DNA from: Hymenopellis radicata
Taxonomy: Eukaryota; Basidiomycota; Agaricomycetes; Agaricales; Physalacriaceae
Assembly (NCBI GenBank): GCA_015501595.1
Contig: JADNRX010001341.1
Span: 1 to 10,942 of the forward strand
DNA: 10,942 nt
Direction of reading: 5' to 3'
The notes beneath the pieces were generated by a model, which was not told where the DNA came from, did no database searches, and saw nothing but the letters and a program-made list of their open reading frames with translations. Below are positions 1 through 8,076 of the stretch, one piece after another. Position 1 is the stretch's first letter; each line of letters opens with the position of its first letter. A program made the translations under genes and the position numbers.

Positions 1-1666
1 TCTTTACATGTTCTAGCCGCGATTATGTTCGCCTTACTGGTAAGACCGTTGTCATACACAATCATTTTCGAAATTCATGTCTGTGTTAGGCCAAGTCAGC
101 GGTGACGGAGATCCGACCTGCTTCTCCAACGTTGAGGACACGGGTATCCCTGCGCTCCAGGAATGGTGCCACACGCTCACCCTCTCGGCTCGCGAGCGAA
201 GCGTCAAGGCCTTTTTCAAACACTTGGAAACTTTCTCTGCGTCCGTGCAAGCCTACGTTGAGGGTATTCGTGGCGTTACGCCAGCTGATCGAGAGGCTCT
301 TCGCGAGAAATGGGAGACTGCCGAAGACAATGTTTCTGAAGACGACGACGAAGACCCGTACGGCATGCAGCTGGACGATGATCCTTTCGCCGCCATTCTC
401 GGGGGTAGACAGTCTGGCCTTCTCTACACCATGAAGGAGAAGTCTCCCAAGGTCGACGCATCTGGACAGCCTGTTGGTATAACACCACGCCTCACAAAGG
501 TTTGAATTCTGCCTTCTAATAGGCATCATTTATTCAATTAATTCATCGACAGGAGTTCACCACCGTCATCGAGAAAAATGTTGAACAACTCAAGACAATC
601 TTTCGTGATGGATTGGAAGAAAAGTGTCAAGTTGGCGCTGCTAACGTCAGTTTCCTTCTTGCAATTGTGGGCATTGCTAAACATCGTACAGGCTGCTGCT
701 TCTGCCGTTGCTACATCTGATGATGTTGCCGCATCTATGCATTGGCAAACGTACCGTGCCAGTAAGCATTCCCTTCTGTTGACAATGTCTTGCACGCTAA
801 CCTCAGCGATAGCGCTTCGTCGTCATGGTTCTTGGCGTCGAGACCTCAATGTCGAACTTTTGACTCCCTTCACGAAGAACATCGCCAGTTCGTGGGGTAA
901 ATTGTTCGAAACAGATTTATTCAAGGCCTTCCGAGGAGCGACATTGGCTACTATCAAGGAACTCCTCTCTGACTTCGAGTCGTCAGCGGCGCTAGGTCTG
1001 AAGGATCGCACGAAGTCTCAAGCCGAGTTATGTCTGAAGGAAGCTGAGGTCGCCCTCCAGAAGACAATTGCTATTGTATCGGAGTCATTGTCCAGCGAGC
1101 AGAAGGAGATCTCGCGCTGTCTCGCTCCTCACGTCCAAGAAGGGTTGGTCGAAGGCTATGATCAAGCCATGGAGGAGCGTGGCACAGGTAGCGTGAAAAG
1201 ACAAAAGGTTTGTTTCACTTACCCTCTCTGAGTTTCTTGTTTGATTTTGACTGGCACGTTAGGACTTCTTCCACAAATACATCGAGGACCACAAAGACAA
1301 TATCTTCGAAAATGGCGCCGACGTCATTATGGAGCGGCTCAACACCGCTGCGGCTTCCGTTGGGAGTGGACTTGCCGAGTCTCTTGGGCAGCTTGCACAA
1401 AAGGTACAACCTAGAGGTTCTTACCTTTGCGTATACTTTGTCTGATCGATTTCAAGATTGAGGTCAACCTCGCCGTCCTTTGGGAGGGTGGCAATGACAA
1501 CGTGGAGCAAGCCATGGCCCGAGATGCCATAGTCAAGGACATAGATTCAATCTCTCGACAGGTTGAACTGTGGCGTACGTCAGAGAGAACAAAGCGGGAG
1601 AATGAACAGCAGTATGATCGTCTCGTCAAAGACTATCTCGTGGAGGAGGATACAGAGATGGACTGA
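1..1666 (+). CDS. Dynamin-like / SLIP-GC-type large GTPase, C-terminal region (5' partial)
   Basis: The 5' end lies outside the window. Proposed exons are <1-39, 90-499, 553-645, 692-761, 813-1207, 1263-1403 and 1457-1666. All junctions are GT..AG and keep phase, giving about 451 residues that end at TGA 1664-1666. The first exon reads in the frame starting at base 3 (CSSRDYVRLT) and joins across the intron to GQVSGDGDPTCFSN, followed by EDTGIPALQEWC. From memory these blocks occur in the C-terminal half of fungal dynamin-superfamily proteins related to the nuclear GTPase SLIP-GC, a region often labelled DUF7605. An acidic linker (SEDDDEDPYG) follows, then a long helical, Lys/Glu-rich region that is probably coiled coil, ending EEDTEMD. 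The P-loop and GTPase domain would lie upstream, so GTP binding is inferred from family only. The exon starting at 813 could instead start at 807, which adds two residues. The cellular role in fungi is not known to me. Confidence 0.72.
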
Positions 1667-1890
1667 TGGGTCCTGGTTGAATGTGTTGTTTGCTTTCGTT
1701 CTTGATTTCGTTTGCTCTGCTATCATTATTTCCATTTTGGAATATCATACTCAACCGACGTCTGTATAGTAGTATATGCTCTTTTCTAGTTCTTATAGTG
1801 TATGTAGGCGGATGCCTTTCTTGTTGTTTGTTTACCATATTTCACTTACTAGCTTACTATGTACTATGATTGTGCTTGATCGCTGTTCTC

Positions 1891-1917
1891 AAGTAGCCTG
1901 CTTTGCAGGAACTACTT
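1891..1917. repeat. Hairpin-forming inverted repeat
   Basis: AAGTAG (1891-1896) pairs with CTACTT (1912-1917), and CCTGC (1897-1901) pairs with GCAGG (1905-1909). This makes an 11-bp stem with a TTT loop and a two-base AA bulge at 1910-1911. It lies about 225 bases past the GTPase stop codon, so it could sit in that gene's 3' UTR or just beyond it. Function is unknown. Confidence 0.6.
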
Positions 1918-1965
1918 ACGTTGGTCCTGTTTAGCTGTCGATGGAATGGCCAGAGCGGAAATGGT

Positions 1966-2005
1966 GGCGGCTCAGTTTCCGGTTCCAAGAAAGGAAATGA
2001 CCGCC
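1966..2005. repeat. Imperfect inverted repeat
   Basis: The arm around 1966-1980 (GGCGGCTCAGTTTCC) is an imperfect reverse complement of the arm around 1993-2005 (GGAAATGACCGCC), separated by about 12 bases. It follows the 1891-1917 hairpin, so two potential stem-loops lie within about 115 bases of intergenic DNA. No function is assigned. Confidence 0.4.
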
Positions 2006-2171
2006 AGAGTGATCGATATGCCGTTTCTACACTTTACTCGCTGATTGTCAAGCTATACAGACAAATGGAGAGTACTGTGTGATTCTGATGAGCTGTCATG
2101 AGTCGGGCGCTTATATTAGCGCTGCATCTGCCTCGTTTTCCTCCTGCTGCGTATCCTCTCCGAGGCCGATT

Positions 2172-2198
2172 GATCCTTTCGATCCGGGCGATCCATTC
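2172..2198. repeat. Three-copy 9-bp tandem repeat
   Basis: Three consecutive 9-mers share the form GATCCNNNC: GATCCTTTC, GATCCGGGC and GATCCATTC. The array is short and imperfect and lies in non-coding sequence. In one plus-strand frame it would read DPF-DPG-DPF, but I found no supporting gene. Confidence 0.55.
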
Positions 2199-2735
2199 GA
2201 GCAAAAGGGTTGCTACAAAATTTGTGTAGCCGCCTCGTGTAGATCTCATTTAGGAAGGATGAACAACGCATGCCCTCGGAATATGACGCATGGCCGCAGT
2301 TCTGTCGATCTGCTTCAACGATCAGTTGTAGAGCACTTGGCAGTAAGCATGAAGAAGATGTTTTATTTCACGATTCTCTACATTCTCCAAACATTCTCTA
2401 TTCCCTCTACATTCTGCACTTCTTCGAGTGTCTACGTTGTCCCAATAATGCTACCCGAACGTGAAAATGCTGGTGCCCACACAGTACAAATCGAGCATTC
2501 CATACTTTGTTTCCTCGCTCGCTGGGGATAACACGGCTTGGTTTACCCGTGAACTTCTAAGTTACGGGCTTTTGAACACTGCGATAGACTAATCGGAGCA
2601 ACAATTGAACCTCCGCTGGCTATTCCCACCGTCATTTAACTGCCTATTAGAGCGGGTCGGATCGTCTTGATCCTGTCCCCACCCCCACCACCATCTTGGT
2701 CCACGATTAGCAGTAACCCCCAACCGAAAGATTGA

Positions 2736-3366
2736 ATGCCCCAGCCCCGCCAGTATCAAGTTGAGGACCTCAAGAACCTTGTCAGGACGGCCCAGGGGGC
2801 GCCACATGTCGTGGACAAACTCGATGTCCCAGTGAACGACTTTGGCGTCCCCTGCAACTTTGAGGATAGCCTGCTGTTGCGGCGTGAGGACCCACCGCGC
2901 AACAGTTCGCAGGAGCGTGCCGCGGGTTCACAGGTCTTTCTCATTGTCCCCGTCTTGTGCAGCGCCCTAATGTTTGCACAGACCCAACGTCGCTGGAGCT
3001 GCAGTGGTCGCGTCGCGCGGACATGTTGATGCCGACGGCCCAGGATTTTCAGGCCGTCAACGATCGGCTGGCTGCGCAAGCCGCCGATCGCGACGAGGAG
3101 GAGTTGGCTGCCGCGTGGGCACGGATGTCGCTGGAGCAGCAGCAGTATCCGAGCCAGCAGCTCCAGAGTACGATTCCTTATGCTTGGGTGTCCACCATTA
3201 CTGACTAGTTGCAGACTATGCACCGCCTGCTGCTGGGTACTACGCCAGCCAAAACTATGGGGGATCACGGAGTGTGTTTCCTTCTTACAGCGCGGAGCCA
3301 TTTACTGATTTGTCGATAGATACTGTCGCTTTCCCTCCGAGCCATTGGCCAACTCGTTCTTTCTAA
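2736..3366 (+). CDS. Hypothetical protein, three exons, 161 residues
   Basis: I do not recognise this protein. The best model is exons 2736-2883, 2982-3167 and 3215-3366, with stop TAA at 3364-3366. Intron 1 (98 bases) has donor GTGAGG, branch-like CCCTAATG and acceptor TTTGCACAG. Intron 2 (47 bases) has donor GTACGA and branch-like CTGAC. The model keeps one open frame through three segments that otherwise lie in three different frames, all with strong G/C third positions. That is the main evidence for coding. The N-terminal part (QYQVEDLKNLVRTAQGAP) looks globular, the middle is acidic, helical and Gln-rich (RDEEELAAAW, then SLEQQQYPSQQLQ), and the tail is Tyr/Pro/Ser-rich (YAPPAAGYYASQNYGGSRS). 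I see no signal peptide or membrane span. Intron 1 is the weakest point: an alternative 29-base intron (2934-2962) also keeps frame but is implausibly short. The gene might be a truncated remnant of a longer one. Confidence 0.55.
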
Positions 3367-3782
3367 TGACCTAACGACTGTATGTATCCCTTCATCCGCT
3401 CCTAGACGCTATACTGACTGTTCCCAAGACATGACCTCGATAAATATTCATATGCCTATCACCATCATTCCCCACCCACTTGCTACACTCCCATCCATTC
3501 AGCATTGCTCATCTTGAACTACATAAACAATAAATACTGCATTATCAATTGTCGAGAACCATCTGTTTAGCTATCTATTTACTGCGAATAAATACGCGGC
3601 GTGTCCTCTGTGTACTTACCTAGTGTCGCACCGCCACCACACCGCCACGTCTTCTAACTGCTCAAGGCGATGCAGGCTGCTGGAATGTTCTCTGTAAATC
3701 ACGCGAGTAGGGGAAACACGACACGCGTTTCCTCACCATGGAACGAGTGTCGATTGACATGTTGCTTTAGATTTCGAGAGCA
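3367..3782. other. AT-rich intergenic region between convergent units
   Basis: This gap separates the plus-strand hypothetical gene from the minus-strand VPS26 relic. It is AT-rich and has three ATAAATA words (near 3440, 3529 and 3588), which may act as polyadenylation or efficiency signals for the hypothetical gene. CACCGCCAC-type repeats occur near 3630-3650. No gene, RNA gene or second RPS30 remnant was found in it. Confidence 0.5.
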
Positions 3783-4600
3783 GATGTGAATATCTCCATT
3801 ACAGGCAACACGTAAAAATCAGATGTCCCATCCACGACCTCGATCGATTCCAGTCTAAGTTCGCAGATTACACAATAGAATGGAGAACGGGAGAGGAAAC
3901 TATGCAGAAATTTGCTGCAAGACATTCGCGAATGGGGAAAAAAGCTAATTGAGACCGACCTGCAGGTTGAGGTACCTGTCTGCTCAGTGTTATCCCCATC
4001 GACCGGAATGGGATGAATAACGCGTCTTGAAAAATTTGCTCACATCGCAAAAGGCGAGGTACAGGGTTCGTTGCGTTGGTTAGGTGGCGCACCGGTGGTC
4101 GCGCGTCGGATGATGGAAAGGTCCGCATGCTTGATCTTGATTCGAACGAGAATAACGTAGATCTTGCCGAGGATAGACGTTCTTCAGATGATACATTGTA
4201 AGCAGTGACTGCGCAGAGAGAGAAGGCGAAAGGGAATGTTGGATCCAAGCCTCGCTGCTGACCGTCGGCTTGATTTGAGCTTCATGGAGTTGTTGTTTTC
4301 GAGATGTGATACGATTGTCCCCACAAATCGCGGTATCCACCAGGCCCGGATGCTTTAGCTGAACATAAGTCAGCTATTCGTGGAGCTAAATCTCCAGGAA
4401 CGCGTAGTTCTTGACTTGCTTCTCGACATTCTTCAGGTTCAAGTCGCATGTCTGGGTGCCCGCAGCCGAAAACTTGAGGAGAGAGAAGATGCACCCGTAA
4501 ACGGCACCCTTTCGCGTTAACAGGGTGCCAGAACATCCCATAAGTTGCGCCCCAGTCTCAAGGCCACGATAAAAGGTAGCCAGACATAGATCATATTGAA
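3783..4600 (-). pseudogene. Degenerate, truncated copy of VPS26
   Basis: The segment aligns collinearly with the intact VPS26 gene in this window. About 3795-3850 matches 5245-5315 (last exon and 3' flank), about 3905-4055 matches 5370-5536, 4079-4200 matches 5692-5808, about 4225-4340 matches 5855-5970, and about 4350-4480 matches 6015-6190. The best block, TGCTTGATCTTGATTCGAAC at 4129 and 5740, is identical in both. Weaker similarity may run to about 4600. Roughly 135-155 bases equivalent to 5537-5691 are missing, as are exons 1-2 and the start codon. Many indels and substitutions break the frame, so no functional Vps26 can be made. Sequence matching parental introns is present, which points to DNA-level duplication and not retroposition. 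Borders are approximate. Transcription is not ruled out. Confidence 0.85.
4503..4529. repeat. Inverted repeat near the RPS30 3' end
   Basis: GGCACCCT (4503-4510) and AGGGTGCC (4522-4529) are perfect 8-bp arms with an 11-base spacer. On the minus strand this lies about 110 bases beyond the RPS30 stop codon, where the VPS26 relic fades out. It could form a hairpin in the RPS30 3' UTR, but no function is known and chance is possible. Confidence 0.5.
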
Positions 4601-4638
4601 GGCATATTATACAGGGAAAGCATAACGTGGTCCGTCGT

Positions 4639-5001
4639 TTACTTCTCCGGATTCGGGTTCCTACAGAGAGGGCAGTCAATACGAGTATCATCATCCATGG
4701 TGCATAACGAGAGAATGACTTACATCCTTCGTTTGCCTCCGGGCAGTGTCGTTACGTTCACGAAGCTACCAGGATCATGAGCATCGTTGTCGACATTGAG
4801 CAGAGCCAACAACGACTCACCGACGGTTATACAGGACTCTCTTCTTAGCCCGGCCCTTGGGAGTTTTCTTTTTCTCCTGCGCCTCTACTTTTGGTGTCTG
4901 CGACTTGACTTTTCCAGCGCGAGCGAGAGAGCCGTGAACTAGACGATGGCGATGAGCACGCAGCGCAGGACGACGAGGGCGACGAGCAGACCTTTGCCCA
5001 T
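4639..5001 (-). CDS. RPS30: 40S ribosomal protein S30 (eS30)
   Basis: Structural protein of the small ribosomal subunit. Minus-strand exons are 5001-4992, 4938-4821, 4765-4724 and 4660-4639, with introns of 53, 55 and 63 bases. The spliced product has 63 residues: it starts [20 protein letters not shown], continues through the Lys-rich block [13 protein letters not shown] and VLYNRRFVNVT, and ends PGGKRRMNPNPEK. This agrees with eS30 along its full length and matches the usual fungal size. The first exon encodes only M-G-K and one base of the next codon, and the last exon has seven codons plus one split base, so simple ORF scans miss both ends. There is no N-terminal ubiquitin-like domain, unlike the animal FAU fusion. 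A CACGTG site and a CGG palindrome lie 40-70 bases upstream of the ATG. It lies between VPS26 and the VPS26 relic, all on the same strand. Confidence 0.96.
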
Positions 5002-5042
5002 GCTTGAGGACGATGAGAGGAGGAATAAAGTTTCGGCCCGTG

Positions 5043-5057
5043 CGGAGTTGAACTCCG
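5043..5057. promoter_or_regulatory. Perfect palindrome, CGG-N9-CCG, upstream of RPS30
   Basis: CGGAGTTGAACTCCG is a perfect inverted repeat with 7-base arms around a single central G. It lies 42-56 bases upstream of the RPS30 start codon. Inverted CGG triplets with a fixed spacer are the classic binding pattern of fungal Zn(II)2Cys6 regulators (established for the Gal4 family). Assigning such a factor here is inference. It may also fall in the 5' UTR. Confidence 0.45.
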
Positions 5058-5063
5058 ACGTAC

Positions 5064-5069
5064 CACGTG
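5064..5069. promoter_or_regulatory. CACGTG (Cbf1/bHLH-type) site upstream of RPS30
   Basis: On the minus strand the context is GTCACGTGG, which contains the RTCACGTG core bound by Cbf1-type bHLH proteins in yeasts. It is 63-68 bases upstream of the RPS30 ATG and six bases from the CGG palindrome. Binding in this organism is inferred from the motif only. Confidence 0.4.
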
Positions 5070-5307
5070 ACAAATATGTGGCGTAATTTGCCAGTCAAAA
5101 AACTATTTCGTCTGGAGTAGCATACTTCTGATTTCGTCGAAGGCTCTAGCATTCCACGGAATACGATCTTTCCACACACGAGTGTGAATGGAATGTCGGA
5201 CCGATAGAACAACGCTAACGAAATCCTTAAGAGTGGATAGATCTCTCCATTACAGGCTGCATGTAAAAATACAATAAATAGGTACACTGTCCCATCCATG
5301 GCCTCAA

Positions 5308-6545
5308 TCAATTCTAGTTGAAAAATCAGACATGAAAACAGAGAATAGCGAGAGCAACTTACATCCGGTATCCTGAAAATAGTGATTTCCTACAAGACAT
5401 CAGCGAATGGGCCATAAGCCAGATGATTAGCGAAACTAACCTGCTGCTTGAAGTACCGCCTGTTCTCCTCGTCGATGAGAACAAGGTTCAGGTAGTAACG
5501 CGTACTAAACTTTTTGTTCACGTCGCGGAAAGTGGGGGTCATTTCGAATCCGCCAAGGAAGAGGCGTATTGGGATGGTTTCACCTAACATGCGTTCATGA
5601 GCAGGGGATGAGCTAGCAAAGTAGACCAACCTCGAACGGGTGCGCCATCCATGATTTCGTATTTGGTGATGGTTTCACTCTCATTGTACTGGTTAGGTGG
5701 CGCGCCGGTAGTCTCGCGTCGGATGATGGATAGCTCCATATGCTTGATCTTGATTCGAACGAGCAGGAAGTAGATCTTGCCGACGATGACATCCTTTAAA
5801 TGGTATCTGTGAAGGCGTTACGTCGACTGCGCACGTAAGGAGGGGAGAGGACATACTTGGACTTGTTGTATTCGAATTCGATGTGCAGACAGTCTTCAAT
5901 GCCAACCTCCATCTTGATGGAATTGTTGCTGTCGGGCGGCATACGGTATGAGTGAACCCAGATATCGCGCTCCTTGTTCACGTCGGCCATTCTACGAGAA
6001 ATGGAGACCCGAATAAAGTATCTGAACGCGCGTCAGCCATTGTGGAGAGTCTGTTCGAGGAGCGTACCGTAGCTTGACATTTATACCCTGATAGCTCTCA
6101 AACTGTTTCTCGACATTCTTAAAGTTGAAGTCGTATGTCTGCGCCTGTCGCATGTCGCCCGGCGCTGCCAGCTCCTGTGACAGCGAGAGAAACTCTTGAT
6201 GGTGGCCGCGGTCATAGAATAGCTCTATGAACAGGATAAGGAGGGCGGATGAACAGACAGCTAGCGTTGCTAACCGATGCTGCCAATAAACTCGACTTTT
6301 ATGCCCTCATGAGTGAGTTTCTTGCCGTCCCGTACTCGGATAGCGACCTGAAGTGAATGAGATGGGACGGCAGGCGGAATAAGTATAAGCAGACGCACGG
6401 TGCCGCCAACGGAGTCGCCATCGTAATAAATGGGGCAGGAAACGACCTTGTCCTTGTCCCCTTTGACCTCGACTTGCTTCCTGGCCTCCTCATCAGAGAG
6501 CTTGATGTCAATATCGATGGGCGACGCGAAAAAGTATGCAGCCAT
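5308..6545 (-). CDS. VPS26: Retromer subunit Vps26
   Basis: Arrestin-fold subunit of the retromer, which with Vps35 and Vps29 retrieves receptors from endosomes to the Golgi. Minus-strand exons are 6545-6399, 6347-6275, 6224-6068, 6021-5857, 5806-5631, 5583-5441, 5389-5363 and 5313-5308, giving 297 residues. The introns are 46-51 bases and phase-consistent. The protein starts [20 protein letters not shown]. Hallmarks are [12 protein letters not shown] (about 39-50), [20 protein letters not shown] (158-177), [20 protein letters not shown] (from 181), [12 protein letters not shown] and FRDVNKKFS, then RRYFKQQEI near the C-terminus. An upstream in-frame ATG at 6632 is rejected because family members begin near MAAYFF. 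The last exon is only AAT-TGA (Asn, stop) and is the least certain part. It lacks the long C-terminal tail of animal Vps26. It is divergent from GPN3 and upstream of RPS30 on the same strand. Confidence 0.95.
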
Positions 6546-6661
6546 GGCTGTCGGCGCCGATGTTGACTGCAGCGTGGCGAGATGGCGGTGCAAAAGCAAG
6601 CAGAGGCGTTCATGACCATTTCCGATTACCAAAAAAAAATTCTTTGCTCTGCACGGTCATC
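6546..6661. promoter_or_regulatory. Short bidirectional promoter, VPS26 / GPN3
   Basis: Only 116 bases separate the divergent start codons of VPS26 (minus) and GPN3 (plus), so both promoters and both 5' UTRs must share or overlap this interval. It contains a run of nine A residues (6631-6639), a typical nucleosome-disfavouring element, and flanking ATGACC (6612-6617) / GGTCAT (6655-6660) inverted words. No clear TATA box was seen. Shared control is inferred from the layout. Confidence 0.6.
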
Positions 6662-7866
6662 ATGCGCTACGCCGTTCTTGTCACTGGCCCCGCGGGCGCT
6701 GGTAAATCGACGTTCTCGCGGTCGTTCATGACCCATCTCAACATGTCCAAGCGCACCGGCCATCTCGTCAATCTGGATCCCGCCGCGTCGTCAGGGAGCT
6801 TCGAGTACGAACCGGTCATCGATATCAAGGACCTGATTAGTGTTGAGGATGTCATGAACGAGTATAACTATGGTCCTAATGGTGGTCTCGTCTTTTGCTT
6901 CGAGTGAGTGAGTGCGCCGAGCCTTGGCTGGCCGGATCCGTATTGAAGGGCGGTTAGATATCTCCTCGAAAACATGGACTGGCTTGAAGAGGAACTCGGT
7001 GGCTACGACGACGACTATCTTATCATTGATTGCCCCGGTAAGCTTTCCCAGTTCAAATGTCAAGCTAGACGCTGACGCTGGAATAGGTCAAATTGAACTG
7101 TACACCCATCATCCATTCCTTCCTTCACTAGTCCAGAACCTCCAACGGATGGGCATACGGACATCTGCGGTCTACCTAATTGAATCCCAGTTCATGGAAG
7201 ACAAGTACAAGTTCTTTAGGTCAGTTGATATCCATTCAATGCAACAATGTACTCATTCATTTGTAGCGGTGTCCTTTCTGCTATGTCTGCGATGGTGAAT
7301 CTGGAGATTCCTTGGATAAATATCATGTCCAAAATGGATCTGGTCACGTCCAACGCTGAGGACCCGTCAGGTGGCGCGCGTAATGGCCTTCGAGGTCGTC
7401 GTAATATTGCCAGGTGAGCACGGCCAGCTCCCAAATGAAAGCTTAATGCGGTCTTCCGCTTCATTACATCCGTCAGCTAACTCTGTTGACAGATACTTGG
7501 ATCCTGATCCCCTTCTACTCTCCTTTGCTCATGGGGACGACAGGCCCGCGCCTAACCCAAGATTTCACGCATTGAATCAAGCCATTGTCCATTTGGTAAG
7601 TATTTCATCGTGTCTTTTCCACTCTGCTTCGCTGACATGAGTGCTTTAGATAGAAGACCATCCACTTGTATCATTCCTTCCCTTGGATCTGACGTCGCCA
7701 GATTCTTTGGAGACAGTGATAAGCCATATAGACTATACTATGCAGTATGGAGAAGATGAGGAGCCGAAAGAGGTGAGCGTCTACTGGTCACGGCACCGCT
7801 TTAGTGGCGCTGACATTGGGCTAGCCTCATGACCTGGATGAAGGTGATTTCCAGGACCTCGAATGA
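6662..7866 (+). CDS. GPN3: GPN-loop GTPase 3
   Basis: Small GTPase of the GPN family. Members help assemble RNA polymerase II and bring it into the nucleus, usually with GPN1. Exons are 6662-6903, 6958-7037, 7087-7219, 7267-7413, 7493-7595, 7650-7772 and 7825-7866, giving 289 residues, close to the roughly 270-285 usual for GPN3. Visible motifs are P-loop [10 protein letters not shown] (8-17), NLDPAA (37-42), the defining Gly-Pro-Asn triplet in NYGPNGGLV (71-73), G3 region DCPGQIELY (105-113) and SKMDL (173-177, G4). The tail is acidic (YGEDEEPKE, then DEGDFQDLE). Introns are 47-79 bases with good GT..AG ends, and all phases agree. An ORF reading upstream to 6536 is open but antisense to VPS26 exon 1, so the ATG directly before RYAVLVTGP is the start. 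GPN3 was chosen over GPN2 or GPN1 on overall sequence and length. Confidence 0.95.
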
Positions 7867-8020
7867 AGAATGTGAGAAAGGGAACGGGTTCTAACTGGTC
7901 GTAGATTGATTGAAAAGGGCAATGTAAGCCCAAGAGATTGTCTTGTACTTGTAATGAAGGTGTATGTGGGAATGACGAGATGGTGCTTATGACCTACTTT
8001 GTGATCGTATCCACTGATAC

Positions 8021-8027
8021 TATAAAG
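8021..8027 (+). promoter_or_regulatory. TATA box
   Basis: TATAAAG lies 50-56 bases upstream of the ATG at 8077, a reasonable distance for a fungal core promoter with a short leader. It falls in the 210-base gap after the GPN3 stop codon. No experimental support. Confidence 0.45.
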
Positions 8028-8076
8028 AGCGGATCATTTGTGCTTTGTTCCCTACCTACTTTGTTTCGCCTCGACC

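Larger units (their letters stand above)
1667..2735. other. Gene-poor intergenic region
   Basis: About 1.07 kb between the GTPase gene and the next plus-strand gene. The first part is T-rich and should contain the 3' UTR of the GTPase gene. The rest holds a hairpin at 1891-1917, an imperfect inverted repeat at 1966-2005 and a 9-bp tandem repeat at 2172-2198. The longest open frame (2079-2531, plus) shows no family resemblance and no convincing codon bias. No tRNA, rRNA or transposon ends were seen. The last 100 bases, C-rich with CCCCACCCCCACC near 2679, probably form the promoter of the gene at 2736. Confidence 0.5.

Noticed and set aside
2079..2531. 150-codon open frame, plus strand
   Set aside because: Composition is Cys/Ser-rich without a recognisable domain or clear codon bias, and it includes the tandem repeat as a coincidental DPFDPGDPF. 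Treated as chance.
2934..2962. 29-base GT..AG intron in the hypothetical gene
   Set aside because: It keeps frame, but is far shorter than the 45-60 base introns elsewhere in the window. The 98-base intron 2884-2981 has better donor and branch signals.
2756..3301. 181-codon open frame, minus strand
   Set aside because: Antisense to all three exons of the better-supported plus-strand gene. It reads as an Arg/Leu/Ser-rich shadow of GC-rich coding DNA.
5043..5057. tRNA T-arm
   Set aside because: The palindrome resembles a T-arm stem, but the loop size and sequence are wrong and no acceptor, D-arm or anticodon arm surrounds it.
4817..5311. Ubiquitin-like fusion to RPS30 as in animal FAU
   Set aside because: The open frame upstream of RPS30 exon 2 shows no ubiquitin fold pattern, and a perfect eS30 start with ATG at 5001 and a short intron explains the gene.
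6546..6632. N-terminal extension of VPS26 to the ATG at 6632
   Set aside because: The extra residues lack family resemblance, and the internal MAAYFFASP start fits the usual Vps26 N-terminus.
6536..6661. N-terminal extension of GPN3 to an upstream ATG
   Set aside because: The extension is antisense to VPS26 exon 1 and crosses the shared promoter. GPN family proteins start directly before the P-loop strand.
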